DNA of 64,000 nt from Warburgia ugandensis (GCA_035236585.1 CP141127.1:62973495-63037494), one strand, 5' to 3'. Counted from the first letter of the stretch, positions 51,436 through 63,960 are shown. Notes: generated from the letters alone by a model not told the origin. Translations and numbers: made by a program.

Positions 51436-53810
51436 TGTGACGACCTGGGTTTTCCCATGCATTTTTAAATGCAATATCTAATTTCTAAGGTGGGATGCAT
51501 CCCTATTTGAAAACAATTTTTAAGAAAACAATGCAATGCAGCGAAAAATCTTTAGTTTTAAACTCATTTTGAAAACCCCGAGTGTCATTTGCTTTCACAA
51601 CAACCAAAGTAGTTTTTGAAAAAATTTAAAAATCATAAATGTTTTTCCTAGGTCTTTCCAGTCACAGCTCACAGCCAACTATAAATAAATACAAATACAT
51701 GTCCAAAGGGTAGAGTGTTTACTTACATGTATAATTGTCTCCTTTTGATTTTTCTTGCTTGTAGCACTAACATTTCCTGAGGCGTCTTCTACTCGTGAAT
51801 GGAGCTATCCTAAAAAATGTTAAGGATTGGGTGAGTATATACTATACTCAGTAGGAGTCTATTACTACTAGTTTTACAATGCATGCTACGTTTAAAATCA
51901 TATGCTCTTTAAAACATGTGTATGTTTGAACACTCATGTTCAATATCGATGTTAAAAACCATTGTCGAATTGGAATACTGACAACTTAAAGAATCGCATA
52001 ATCCAAGTTGAAAGTATCATATATATCATAAACATAATGATATGCATAAGATGCTCAACTGTATCCAACTCATGGATATATAGTATGGTCGACCAACCAC
52101 ATGTCATGCCATAAGCAATGCAAGTAAATCCTCAAAACATAGGGCCCACTATGCCCACGACCTCACTGCCGTGTGGTCCCCGGGTACCTAAGGACACAGG
52201 GTCATAGCCTCCACGAGGCATATGACACTTCGACCCAGTGCCATGACACCAGTGGTAGCCCCCTGTACCACATGCATTCGAAGCAGGGACATGCCTTTTT
52301 GGCATGGTACCCTTTCCACCTAATAGTGGTAGAGGCTGGGAGGCCACACCAGACCTCTCGGCATAGCGCCCACAAGCTTACTAGCCCAAATCATATATGA
52401 TCAATCAAGCAAAAACCTCTTTTTCAAAACCTGTCCTCTTGAGGTCCCTCACAACTGCCTAGCTCTCACAACTGCCTACCCAACGTCTTTTGGGCACTCC
52501 AACGTCTTTTGGTAACCCTTAAGGACATGCAATTTTTCAAAACTCAATACTCACAAATCATGCAATTTATGTAATCGTTTGCAAAACATGTCTATGCATA
52601 ATGTATTTGTCATATGTCATATGCATGCTGAATTCATTTATAAAATTAAGTCATGCTAAACAAGTCATATACTTATACTTAAAACATGCATTCTCAAAAC
52701 AATCATGGCTCTTTTTAAAAGTCTAGTAGCGATAAAGCACCTACCTGGTCTGATCACGCTAGTCCCCTTGTTCTCGTACGCTCCTGAACATAATTTAGGA
52801 AAAAGGTTAGCTTGGCCTATTTTTGCTCACTACTTAGGCATTAGGGGTTCATTCCCATGCCTATGGGTCTCCTAAGGTCCTAACTGGGCCTTGGTATCGT
52901 CAAGTTTACAAAGGTTTAGTGGCCCCACACCACTATCATAGTTTAAGGGTCGTTCCCACCTAGATAGGGCCTTGATCAGATATTTTATGGTATGGATGTG
53001 TCTACGTCATCAATACAGACACAACGCCTTTCACGGTGCCTCAATCGGAGTCCTAGAGATAAAGTTATGGGTGTTTTAGTATTCAGAATACATGGAAGGC
53101 CCACAGGGCGCGTCCACAAACGTACCGAGCCTTCTGCCTGTTTGCTCATTTGCGGGCTCTTCCATGGATGCACCTGGTTTGTTCCTGTTGAACCAGTACA
53201 CCCAGGCACTGTCCCTAGGTCCTTTGTGGCTCCCTAGAGCCTTGTTTTGCATGGTTTTTCATGCAAAAACTTGGGGGAACTCATCCTAAGACTAAGGGGG
53301 AGATGGGTTTGGAGGGGTTTTGGGCATACCTGGTTCATGGCCAGGTTTTTCTCCACATTTTCTCCTCTTGTCTCCCTCTCCACAATGGGTTTTTCCCAAG
53401 CAGAGCTCTATTTATAGAGCTCGAAGAGGGTTCTGGAGGGGGTTCTTACTGTCATGGAATGGCAGTGGAGAAACCTCCAGAATGGTGGTGGTTTCTTCCC
53501 TAAACACCACTGTTCTAGAACCCTCTAGGAGGTTGAAGAAGAGGGGTGCCCGTATCAAAACGGGTCCCTGTGTTTCTCAGGCTAAATCCGTTTTTAATGT
53601 AAATTGCACTTTTGCCCTTGAATTTCAAAGGGCCATAACTTGCTCATTTTAACTCCGTTTTGAGTGATTTTGGTCTTGTTGGATTCCTTTTTCCAAGACG
53701 CACCTAAGAGTACTACTCTCAGGACCAAATTTCTGGGTCTAGTCAGGGTGAATAGTGAAATGACCAAAATACCCTTATCTCCAAAAAGGGAACTTTTCAT
53801 TTCCTTTCAG
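51436..53810 (-). mobile_element. Truncated Tekay/Del-like LTR between direct repeats
   Basis: The left edge TGTGACGACCTGGGTTTTCC is the reverse of the 3' end of the LTR at 33,608-36,252. Matches to that LTR in reverse run along the whole length (cccaatcc region near 51,822, aaaacctcttttt near 52,410). On the minus strand, ggaatccaac and caaaacggagtt near 53,655-53,680 match 33,759-33,795. A minus-strand TATA box lies near 53,405. The right end (ctttcag) is not an LTR start, so up to about 100 bp of U3 are missing or replaced. Confidence 0.75.
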
Positions 53811-53934
53811 TCTCTCCATTTCTAACTCTGAAGTACCATAGGAAACATCATCATCATCATCAAGAGCTTATCCCAATTAGGGGTCGACCACATGAATCTT
53901 GTTCCTCCATTTCCCTCTATTAAATACCATGGCT

Positions 53935-54420
53935 TCATTTAGTCCCAAAGTTTTTAAATCTTTTCCCACCACTTCTATCCATATTTTTTAGGCCTTCCCT
54001 TACCCATTTAGAACCTTCTACTTGCATTGCCTCACTGCTGACTCGTGCCATTTTTTGTCTTTGTTGGACATGTCTAAACCATCTAAGTCTATTCTCCCTC
54101 GTCTTGTTACTTATTGGTGCTACCCCTAAGTATTCTCTAATGTTTTCATCCCTAGTTCTATCCTTTCTTGTCTTACTACTCAGCCATCTCAACACCCTCA
54201 TTTCTATTATGCTCATCCTATCAGCATGATGTTCTTTGACAGTCCAAAACTCTATTCCATATAGCATTTCCCATCTTATAGTCATCTTATAGAATTTTCC
54301 TTTTAGTTTGAGTGCCACCAACCGATCACATAAAACCTCAGATGCACATCTCCATTTGTTCCAACCTACTTGGATTCTTTGGGTAACCTTCGTGTCAATG
54401 TCTCCACTCATATGAATCAT
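53935..54420 (-). pseudogene. RTE ORF, C-terminal region
   Basis: A 161-residue frame has KVTQRIQVGWNKWRCASEVL, MLYGIEFWTVKEHHADRMSI, EMRVLRWLSSKTRKDRTRDE and RENRLRWFRHVQQRQKMARV. It ends near the usual RTE C-terminus. This block (GWxKWRxASGVLCD, EMRMLRWM, NRLRWFGHVQRR) is highly typical of plant RTE downstream of the RT fingers and palm. It is separated from the RT core by a frame break near 54,430-54,620. Confidence 0.9.
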
Positions 54421-54430
54421 TGATCCTAAG

Positions 54431-55600
54431 TACTAAAAGTGGTCTTTTACAAGGACTTCATGGTTATCAATCCTTATTGGTGTTCCACTCTTGCTCCTCT
54501 CCTTGTTAAAATTGAATTACATATACTCTATCTTAGTTTGGCTAATTTTAAATCCTTTAGGTTCGAATGCTTCTTTCTATAACTCTAGCTTTGTGTTTAC
54601 CACCTCCCTTATCTCATCAATTAAAACTATATCATATGCAAATAGCATGCATTAGGAATCTCCTCATTCAGATGTTTTGTTAACACATCCATAACCAATG
54701 TGAAAAGGTATGGGCTCAATGCCGATCCTTCGTGCAATCCTACAATGATAGGAAAATCACTAGCCTCTCTGCTAGTGGTCTTAACATTTGTTACAACTTC
54801 TTCATGCATATCTTTAATTATGTCTATATACCCCCACAAAATCCCTTTCTCGCCCAACACCCTCCATATTAACTCTCTATGGGCCCTATCATAAGCTTTC
54901 TCTAAGTCAATAACAACCAAGTGGAGGTCCTTCCTCCTCTCCCTATATTTCTCTATCAATTATCTTAATAAGAAAATAACTTCCGTGGTAGACTTCCCAG
55001 GCATGAAACCAAACTAGTTCCCTAATACATTTGTCTCATGCCAGAGCCTCTTCTCAATCACTCTTTCAAAAGTGTCTTACTATGACTCATAAGTTTGATT
55101 GTTTGATAATTAGTGCAGCTTTGTATGGCTCCTTTATTCTTATAAATTGGTACAATAGAGCTCTTCCTCCATTCATCCAGTATTTTCTTTGATTTTATAA
55201 TCTTGTTAAACAACTAGTCCACCAAACTACTCCAATATATCCCATATGCGTCCAAACCTCTATTGCTTTACCATCAGGCTCTAGGTCCTTTCTTGATTTC
55301 ATCCTTTTCAAGGAATTTTTCATTACAAGTATCCTAATCCTATAGTTTTATCTATATTATCCAATGTTATTTAGGTTTACAGTACTGTCTATCTGTATAT
55401 TCTTAGGGAAATTATCATTTAGCAATTTTTTAAAGTAACTTTCTCACCTTTGTTTGATCTCATCATCTTTAACTAGTACCCTTTGCTCATCTTTCTAATG
55501 CACTTAATGTGGTCTAAGTCCTTGCCCTTCTATTGTCTTATTTTTGCAAGTTTAAACACATCTTTCTTACCTTCTCTTGATCCTAGTCTATTATAGATAT
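54431..55600 (-). pseudogene. RTE reverse transcriptase domain, catalytic Asp changed
   Basis: Right to left: DEWRKSSIVPIYKNKGAIQS (about 55,110-55,175), KRLWHETNVLGN then FGFMPGKSTTEVIFLLR (near 55,000), DLHLVVIDLEKAYDRAHREL, and the GSALSPYLFTLVMDVLTKHL block from the frame at 54,627-54,959. The catalytic box, F-A-D-D in relatives, reads FAYDIVLIDE (FAYD codons at 54,631-54,642), so one metal-binding aspartate is lost. A frame shift lies just before it. The enzyme would copy LINE RNA at the nicked target. Confidence 0.88.
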
Positions 55601-56099
55601 CATCATATGCCTTGAGTTTAACCTCACTTACTATTCTCTTAGCAACCTTTTTAGCATTCTTATACTATTCATACCTTTATTATTTCTAGTCTTTCGCAAT
55701 GCTTTAAAACAAACCCATTTTTTATTAATAACTTTTTCTACTATTTCACTCCACTGCCAAGTTTCCTGAACTAATTGCCTTTTCACCTTTAGATACTCTT
55801 AGGACATCTTTTGCCACTAGACTCGGCCATATTAATCCATGTGGTGTTTACTTTTGATTCAATTTTCCTATTTCCTTCCCCCATCAACTTATTTGTGAGT
55901 GAGGTTATTTTCTCCCCTTTTAAGTTCCACCACTTAGTTTTTGAATACCTATTAAGTTCATTTCCTTTCTTCCATCTTTTAATGTAGATGCCCATAAACA
56001 TCAACATATGTTATGAGGTTAAACTCTCACTGGTATCACCTTACAATCCTTACACATTGAAACTTTTAAAGGTTATTAAGTGTTTATCCCTCTTCTTAA

Positions 56100-56665
56100 A
56101 GAATGTGTTTATAAGGGCCAAGTTATATGCCAAAGAAAAATCAAGGATAGTTTCCCCCATCTCATTTCATTCTCCGATACCATACCCTCCATGTACCCTA
56201 TCATATCCTTCCTTTTCTTTTCCTGCATGTTCGTTTAAGTCTACTCTTACAAATATTCCCTCCGTGTTGGGAATTTCTTGCATGACTGCTTCCATATCTT
56301 CCCAAAATTGTCTCTTGATTATATCTTCTAACTCTACTTGCGGTGTGTATGCACTTATAACATTTATGATCCGCTCTCCTAGAACAAATTCTATTATTAT
56401 AATTCTATCATTTGTCTTTTCTAACATCTACAATGTTATCCTTTAATTCTTTATCCACCACTATTCCTATGCCATTTATGTTATTATCCTTTCCTACTTA
56501 CTAGAGCTTATACCCATCTATTTGTCAAATTTTAGCCCCTTTCCACGTGGTTTCTTAGATACAAGCAATGTTGACTCTCCTACATTTCATCATATCTACT
56601 AACTCCAGACTCTTACCTATCAATATCCTATATTCCATGTGATGATACAAATCTTATACTCTTGA
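56100..56665 (-). pseudogene. RTE APE-type endonuclease domain
   Basis: A readable start TWNIGLIGKSLELVDMMKCR near 56,580-56,650 is followed by RRVNIACI, a stop where Q is expected, ETTWKGAK, and a frame at 56,167-56,427. That frame has RIINVISAYTPQVELEDIIK, RQFWEDMEAVMQEIPNTEGI and DLNEHAGKEKEGYDRVHGGY. The QET and GDLN motifs of the family are damaged (QE to stop-E, GD to VD). The domain normally nicks the target DNA. Confidence 0.85.
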
Positions 56666-56741
56666 GCTAGTTTATTTACTCACATGCTTCTCAATCCCCA
56701 TGGCATGAACCCATGCCTACTTTCTAATGAACCTAGGTTCT

Positions 56742-56912
56742 AATGTAGCATGTTGCTTTTGAGGGGATGCTTTAGTAGCCCTTGCCCATTCTCCACTACA
56801 CCTCATATCTAATTTAGCATGTCACTTTTAAGGGAATGCCTTAACAACCCTTGCCCATTTTTCACTACAACAAGATCTGATGTAGCGGGTCACTTATAGG
56901 GGACGCCCTAGC
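56742..56912 (-). repeat. 68-69 bp tandem repeat in the RTE 5' region
   Basis: Units start at 56,742, 56,811 and 56,879 (partial). They share a[at]gtagcatg, cacttttaaggg, cttgcccattt and cactaca. They lie upstream of the endonuclease start, where LINEs often keep repeated promoter units. Confidence 0.8.
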
Positions 56913-56915
56913 TTT

Positions 56916-57391
56916 AGAAAATGTCAATGATTGATTCATGTGATGTTAGGGTTGCCATACCTTGAAGAAGCTAAAGATTATTTTCATTATGTTCTCTTAT
57001 TACTTACAAACTATTATATGTATGCATATTCATTTGCAAAAAAGAAGAGAAAATAATAAAATCATCTTCAATTTCATCAACAAGGTTTTACTTGCTAGTT
57101 GGCACCTAATGCAAAACCTTCCTACGTTTTTATCTGAGTTGGCACCATTGAAAAATCATACAAGACAAATACCTTAACAATGGGTCTAATAAAGAGGTAA
57201 ATGAATGAACACAGATCCCAAGTGACAAATTTTCCTAAGTCTCCATCAAAGTAAAAGAAAAAGAAAACCGTAAACAGTTACTAATGTTCAAGGTGATTGA
57301 ATCAAAGAATCCCCACTAAAAAATCAATGACCCATAAAAAATAATCCAGCAATTCATGCATAGACTTAAGAAAGAAGAAAATTGAAACATG
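56916..57391. other. Unassigned AT-rich sequence
   Basis: No gene or element end recognised. It lies just before the LTR-C start at 57,392, so it could be the end of a post-pol region, but no polypurine tract is clear. Confidence 0.35.
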
Positions 57392-58560
57392 TGTTGATAA
57401 GTATTCAATTTTGTAGAAAGAGTACACAATTAGCAATCCATGTGTTATAAATTATACTGGTATTTCTAGGACTTTTCTAAAAATTTATAACACACATTTC
57501 TAGCCTAATAATTCAAAAGTTTTATATTTTGTAGGTTCAAAGGCTAATCCAAAGTAAATATATGAATTATCATAATTTACTAGGATTTAGTTATTATTTT
57601 GACCTTTTGTAGGAATTGGGATTATGATCCAACTGCCAAGACTGATCAAGATGGTAATTAAAAATCAAGATCAAAAGATCAAGCCTAAGCATAAATGTCA
57701 TCAATTCGAGGTGTGATCAAGGGTTAACATTATTTATAGGGCAAGAAAAGAAGCGATTGGAAGAGTTAAAGGTGATTAAAATAAGACTTGTGCACAAGCC
57801 ATGCATTTCCACCACCTTTGCGTGGGAATCATTCAAGCCACCTTAGCCATATAAACCAAGAGTGAAGATATTAAGCTAAGGATAACAAGCCAAGCCATTA
57901 AAGCCAAGGGTGTGAGCCATGAAGCCACGCCAAATGAGCCCTCAAAGTGAGCCACTCAAGACACTTAAGCCAATGCTACATGGAGTGATACTATTGGAGG
58001 AGAATTTCACTCAATTATCTTAATCTAAAAGTGGGTTTTTAGTAGGATAATTAGAAGATGTTTCGGTGAAAAAAGAGCATACAAGGTGAACCAATAGGAG
58101 AAAAGTCCATTCCCATCTTCCAATATCGCCCCTCTCACCATCTAATTCATTCTATGTGATTTACATAAGGGGGAGATGTCCACCTCCTAAAAAAGTGGCA
58201 CCTTCCTCCTCTTAGTTGTCCTAAGTTTCCATCTTAGGTGACTAATCTCTCCATTCCACCTAATCACTTCCTAACTCCATCTTTATCTCTTTCCAAATTC
58301 CATCTCCTCAAGATTCTATCCTTAATCATCTACCATTCAAATCATTCCAAAATGAGCACATCACATTAAAAGGAAGGAGGAGTTCAATGTTTTTCTTCTT
58401 TCTTTTACAGTTTGGCCTCCACTTTCTCAATATTATCTTATCTTTCCCTTAAACTTAAGATAGAATATCATTACCTATGGAAAGAGTAGAACACATATCA
58501 AAGCATGCCTAGGGTTTTCGAGGTGGAACAACTTAGAGAAGGGGGAGATGCCTCTCTAGC
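57392..58560 (+). mobile_element. LTR-C copy, plus orientation, 3' part missing
   Basis: Starts TGTTGATAAGTATTCAA. It matches 13,442-14,350 in order (ttcaaaggctaatccaaagtaa, catgcatttccaccacctttgc, aagccacttaagcca). It ends where the oppositely oriented copy begins at 58,561. Confidence 0.8.
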
Positions 58561-60006
58561 TGTTGTTTTAATTAAAACTCGCAAGCACATGAATCATTTG
58601 TAATATATCACGCTACTAAGGTCGATCCCACGAGGAGTTGAACTAATGTGATGCTAGTGGTCCCTAATTTAAACTATCTAACCTAGCCAAAATTCAAGTG
58701 ACTTTTGTCCTAAATTAATAATGAAAATTAAAACATGAAATTGGAAACCAAGCAAAAACAAGAAACAAGCTAAATGGGAAACTTTCCTAATCTAGAATTA
58801 AAAGTAAGGAAAACTTACTAAAACTTCAACTAAGCAATTGGAATTTGAAAATTAACTAATTAATAGTAACAAATAAAGAAACTACAAATAATTAGAAAGA
58901 TTCAAATCAAGAAACTAAACTTAAGGAAACTACCTAAAATGGCCTTCCAAATTTAGAACTTTCCTAAACTAAAAACTTAGCAAAAATAGAACTCTCTAAA
59001 ATTCAAAAAGGAAACTTTCTAAATCAAAAAATATAAAAAAATAACTAACTTAACTACTGTAACACAAGATCCAACAACTAAATTAACCAAACTTCAAAGG
59101 AGAATGGGACTTAGAAACACGTGCACTGTTTTTGGACTGTACGCATGATTCTAGAGCCCTAAAGATGGTGAAATTTAATGTAACCATAGTAAGTTGCTAT
59201 GAAAATTAACTATGGGATCTAATAAAAAAACATGAAAATCTAAATTGGTATCTATGGATTTAGGAAAATTAGATGTTTTGATGGCTTGAATTAAAGCACC
59301 AAGTTAAGGAAAAACCAATTTCTAGATTTCGCTACTTAAAAACAATCAATATATCTTTCATTAGAAAGATACTGAAATCATAACTTTTATGAAAGAAAAC
59401 ATCCCATATCCAAAGTACATTGATTAGAGAAACATTCCATAGCAATAATTCTCACAAAATTTTATTGAATCATATCCAATTTACATCAAAATTATGTGCA
59501 TAAAAATGTCCACAAAATATGAAAATTGTACACTTTTGTAAAGCCTAGAATCCTATCTAAACAACAAGAAAATTCCAATATAATGTTCACACACTAAATT
59601 ATAATGACATGCAAATAAAACTCAGAATTTCAAGAGGAGAAATCAAGGATTTAAGCTAGCTCTTCTCTTGGTTGTCACTACCAGAGAATAACTAACATGA
59701 ATCTTGATTGAATAACAAAGAAAAACCAATTGAATGGAGTGAAGAAGAAAGAGATTAAGGGCTCGAAAGTGTCATGAATTTTAAGGAGAAAAATAATGAA
59801 ATCTTAAAGTAATGGAAATAAAGTAAAACAATTAAGTTACTAACTTGAATGGAGAGAAAATAAGCAAGATAATAATAAGAAGACCAAAGGAAGAAAAGCA
59901 CCAACAATGTTCCAAAATCCAGCAACAACTCAAACACCAAAGGAAAGCAAGATTTCAAGGTTGTGTCACTCAACCTCTACTTAGAAAATTCTTATGGAAC
60001 ATGGTG

Positions 60007-60077
<71 letters not shown>

Positions 60078-61075
60078 TGGTTTCCTAACTTAGGATGGGG
60101 TGAAAACATAAGAAAAGTGTCCCTAAGGTTAGGGTATTGAACGAGGAAGGTTAGGTGAAAGATAAAATAGTAAGATTATGTCATAAACATGATGTAAGAG
60201 AGAGATAAGAAGCATGTGCTGGCTGGTTGCTAATTTTCAAAAGGATATAGGTGTCTTTTTTTTTCTAAAAGGAAAGACATGGGGAAAATTGATTGGTTAA
60301 GTGGTTTCCTAGGAAGTGGGAATTGGTTGGATGGTTAGGAAGGGAGTTTAGGAAGGTGGAAGAGTTGTGGAATGGTAGGACTTTTGAATGGAAAGTGAAA
60401 ATCGTAGTGCATCTTAGTAGTGAGGTGGAAAGTGAGGAAAAAGTGGGGAAAACATCAAAAATAGAAGGGTCTCATCATATTGGTCCATATACCAACTTAA
60501 CCTAATGAATTTTTTCTTGAATTCCTTCAAAATGTCCCTTAGAATCTTATGGATAATCCTCTTGATTTTTCTCCAATCCTAGCCTTCCATTTTTCTTAGC
60601 TTAATGGCTTTGATGGCAAACTTTGAGGGCTCCATTAGAAACCTTCATATCTACTTTATATGGCTCTCTTAGCTTGGCTTCATGTTTCCATCCCTTAGAT
60701 AGAGTGGCCTAAATGGTTTGGCTTACTTCCTTAGCTTGTTACTTTCTCTCATGGTTTACATGGCTAAGGTGGCTTAAGTGGCTTCCATGCAAAGGTGGTG
60801 GGAATGCATGGCTTATTTCATGGGCCCACTTTGGCTATATTTACCTCCTTTAATCACATCCATTACTGGTCCATAAGATGATCTTGGCCTTTTATTTATG
60901 TTGACGTAATGATTTTGATGCTTTGACTCGATCTTTTGATCTTGATCTTCAATTTCATCTTAATCAATCTTGACCTTTGGATCATCATCTCTCTTCCTAC
61001 AAAAAGTGAAAAATCCTAATTAATTTCTAAAAAAATATGATTAATAACATTCTTAATTCTTCAACATTTTCTCCT
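58561..61075 (-). mobile_element. LTR-C copy, minus orientation
   Basis: The left edge tgttgttttaattaaaactc is the reverse of the LTR 3' end, with the GTCGATCCCACGAGG box near 58,621. The right part (gcaaaggtggtgggaatgcatgg near 60,790, the reverse of ccaccacctttgc) matches the U3 of the other copies, and the last about 150 bp of U3 are missing. Its TATA box has become a (TA)n array. No PBS is seen to the left, so it looks like a solo or truncated LTR. Confidence 0.8.
60008..60074. repeat. (TA)n microsatellite at the LTR-C TATA position
   Basis: 67 bp of pure TA. The flanks (reverse: taagttaggaaaccattc before, gcaccatgttcc after) equal those of the TATA box ctatatatagc at 14,652 in the other LTR-C copy. 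Confidence 0.95.
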
Positions 61076-61644
61076 TTGGTAGTGCTCTCCTCCCCTTGAA
61101 GTTCATGCCTCACTCTTGTCCCCTTTCTTTGGTTTTGCACTTGTAATTTCTAGGTTAGATTCCTTGCTTGTTCCTTTGTGGTTGTTTCACTTTGTCTCTT
61201 AGTTAATATGTTTTCTTCTTGCTTTGGGTTCCTTACCTTCTTTACTAGTTTCCTTGTTGATTTCAATCCCAATCAATAATCTCTTGTGGTGACAGCCAAG
61301 AATTAATGATCATTAGATCAAGTTATTTGGGTGCCTTAGATTCCTTGATTCCATTATCCTCACTCTCTCTTTTTTGCCCTTTTTCCTTAGTTATTCTTTG
61401 GGTTAAATGCATGCTAGCTTAAGATTGGATTGTTGGATTACAAAGAAGAAGATTGAAAATATTTATTCTGGTTCTATTTTGATCTTTGAATGATTTGCAC
61501 ATTCCTTCGAGGGTGCACATCATACTTGTAGCCATTTTCCAGTCAAGTAAATAAAAACCATTTCATGGTATTATTTTGGGTTATATGCAATGTCCATGAA
61601 TGTCTTATTTCTTTAAATCATGTTCTTCATTGTTTTTATTGAAA
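61076..61644 (+). other. Upstream region of the CACTA transposase, nothing recognised
   Basis: T-rich, without a long frame. No CACTA terminal inverted repeat or clear subterminal repeats were seen, so the element's 5' end may lie further left, beyond the LTR-C copies, or be lost. Confidence 0.35.
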
Positions 61645-63960
61645 ATGGATAAATATGCTTGGATGACTGCAACAAAAACATCAAAATAATATGAGGAGGG
61701 AAAGGAAAAGTTTGTAGAGTTAGCACTTATGTCATGTAGTAATTGTAATCACATGCATTATCCATGCCTGAAATGTGGAAACTTGAAAAAAGTGAGTATA
61801 TGGGTGTTAAGAGAACACTTGTGGTTCAATGGAATGGATGAAAGCTATCACTCATGTATTTGGCTAGAGAAGAACTTCCACATGGGTGGCCCTTGACAAT
61901 GGAGGGAAGATTTGAAGACATTGTAGGAAGTGTTGTATACATTGCAGTTGCACCAATGTTTGGAGATTTATATGAGGACTTCTAAGATGACCCTGAACTA
62001 TTTCAGACTATAATGGAAGAAGACAGTGAGCTATTATCCCATGAGTGTAAAGATTATTCCAAGTTGTCTGTAGTGGTAGAACTTTACAATGTGAAATCGA
62101 GAATTTATTTTTTTTTAGACCAAGTGTTTACAAAACTCTTGAAAGTAGTGGGTAAGATGTTATCGAATGATAGTAAATTGGCGACATCCACAAGGGAGGT
62201 AAAGAAAACCCTAGCTGCACTAAGGTTAAAGTATGAGAAGATATATGCATGCCCTAATGATTGCATCTTATGCAGGAAGTAGCATAAAGATAAAACTACA
62301 TGACCAACTTGTGGGTAGTCAAGATGGAAGACAAAGGAGAATTCAAATGAGACAGTGACAGATGTTCTTGCAAAGGTCCTATGGTATTTCCCCCATATTC
62401 CAAGGTTCAAAAGAATTTTTTGTATTAAAGAAACAGAAAAGAATTTAGTATGGCATGCTGAGGAGAGAGTAGCTGACAACTTTTCATGCCATTCAACTAA
62501 TAGCCCAGTATGGAAAGCGCATAAACTTCATGTGTCCTAACTTTGGACAAGAACCTAGAAACCTACGACTTGCATTATATGTAGATGGGATTAATCCTCA
62601 TGGTTCTATGAGCAGCATGCATAATTGTTGGTGTGTTATATTGGTTTATTACAACCCCCCACCATTTCTATGCATGAAGAGGAAGTTCATGATATTAACT
62701 ATATTGATATCAGGTTTGAAGTAGCCAGGGAATGAAATTGACATGCACTTGGCTCCCTTGATCAATGAACTTATGACATTATGGGATGTAGGTGTTGAAG
62801 CTTATAATGCATACAAGAAAGAGTCATACACCCTAAAGGTTATACTGTTGTGGACAATGAGCAACTTCCCTACTTATGGTAATTTATCTAGATCCTCTGT
62901 GAAGAGATACAATGACTACCCTTATGTAATGACCAAAGATGTTCCATATGACTTAAACATGATAAGAAAATGGTATTCCATGGCCATAGAAGATAGTTGT
63001 GCAAAGTCTATCCATACCATTTTGAAAAGGGGAATTTAATAGTAGTGTAGAGACAAGGATAGCTCCAAACATGTTGACAAGATAGTAAGTACTGGAATGA
63101 GTTGGAAACCTTAATGTCTAATGGTGAAAGAAGAACAAAGCAAGTAAACATGTGGATAAAAGCAACTTTAGTTGTTGGAAGAAGAAGTCAATATTCTTTC
63201 AGGTTGTGTAATGAAAATCACTGCATTGCCATATACTTGATGTCATGAACATTAAGAAGAATGTGTGTGAAATCTTGACCAATACCTTGCTTGACATCCT
63301 AAGAAAAATAAAGGATGGACTTGTAACTCGAATGGATCTTATGATGATAGGTTTAAAGATAAGGTTGCATTCATAGGATAAGGGCAGTGTAGGAACATAC
63401 CTGCCTAAAGCAAATTTTATGTTGAACAAAGAGAAGAGATGAATAGTGTGTAAAACCTTGTCAGAGCATAAAGCCCAGATGGCTACTTTTCAAACTTTAG
63501 AAACATTATATCCATGAAAGAGCTGAAAGTGTTAGGGATGAAGTCCCACTATTTTCTTGCATTGATGCAACAACTCATGCCTGTAGCAATACATTCGATG
63601 TTGCCAGATAAAGTTAGTAGATCTACTACAAAATTATGCTACTTCTTCAATTTGTTGTGTGAGACAGTGGTGGATGTTTCAAAATTACAAGAAATTCAAG
63701 AACATCTAGTGACAATTTTATGCAAGCTTAAGACATTCTTCCCACCATCCATCTTTGACATTACACTTAACAATGCATCTCATTGATGAGGTTAGACTCT
63801 ATGGGCTGGTTTACTTATGATAGATGTACCCATTTAAGAGGTACATGAAAATTTTAAAAGAGTATATATGAAATCACAACTAACTAGAGGAGTGTATAGC
63901 CAACTGTTATATTGTACAAGAAGTAGTGGAGTTTTGCACAGAGTACTTATCAGGAGCGAG
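61645..63960 (+). pseudogene. CACTA (En/Spm) TNP2-like transposase pseudogene
   Basis: A start ATG at 61,645 leads an N-terminal transposase-associated domain (EGKEKFVELALMS, YPCLKCGNLKK, LREHLWFNGMD). From 62,013 the TNP2 core runs KLSVVVELYNVKSR, ACPNDCILC, AKVLWYFPHIPRFKRIF, WHAEERVADNF. After a frame shift near 62,525 come EPRNLRLALYVDGINPHGS, MHLAPLINELMTLWDVGVEA and LLWTMSNFPTYGNLS. From 63,514 follow MKSHYFLALMQQLMPVAIHS and PPSIFDITLNNASH, then RYMKILKEY and EVVEFCTEYLSGAS. The catalytic-core D of VDGINPHG is kept. Stops (residue 15, K-stop before PGNEIDMHLAPL, and others) and frame shifts disable it. At 63,961 an LTR interrupts it. Confidence 0.9.

Larger units (their letters stand above)
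53811..56915 (-). mobile_element. RTE-type LINE (non-LTR retrotransposon)
   Basis: From right to left it has a repeated 5' region, an APE-type endonuclease, reverse transcriptase, a C-terminal region and a short 3' untranslated end. The end reads (minus strand) gtggtcgacccctaattgggataagctcttgatgatgatgatg, shown here only as landmarks, with the ATG/TGA-type tail typical of plant RTE. At about 3.1 kb it is close to full length. The 3' end with about 35 bp of flank is duplicated at 51,307-51,435. The coding region is broken in many places. Confidence 0.88.
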
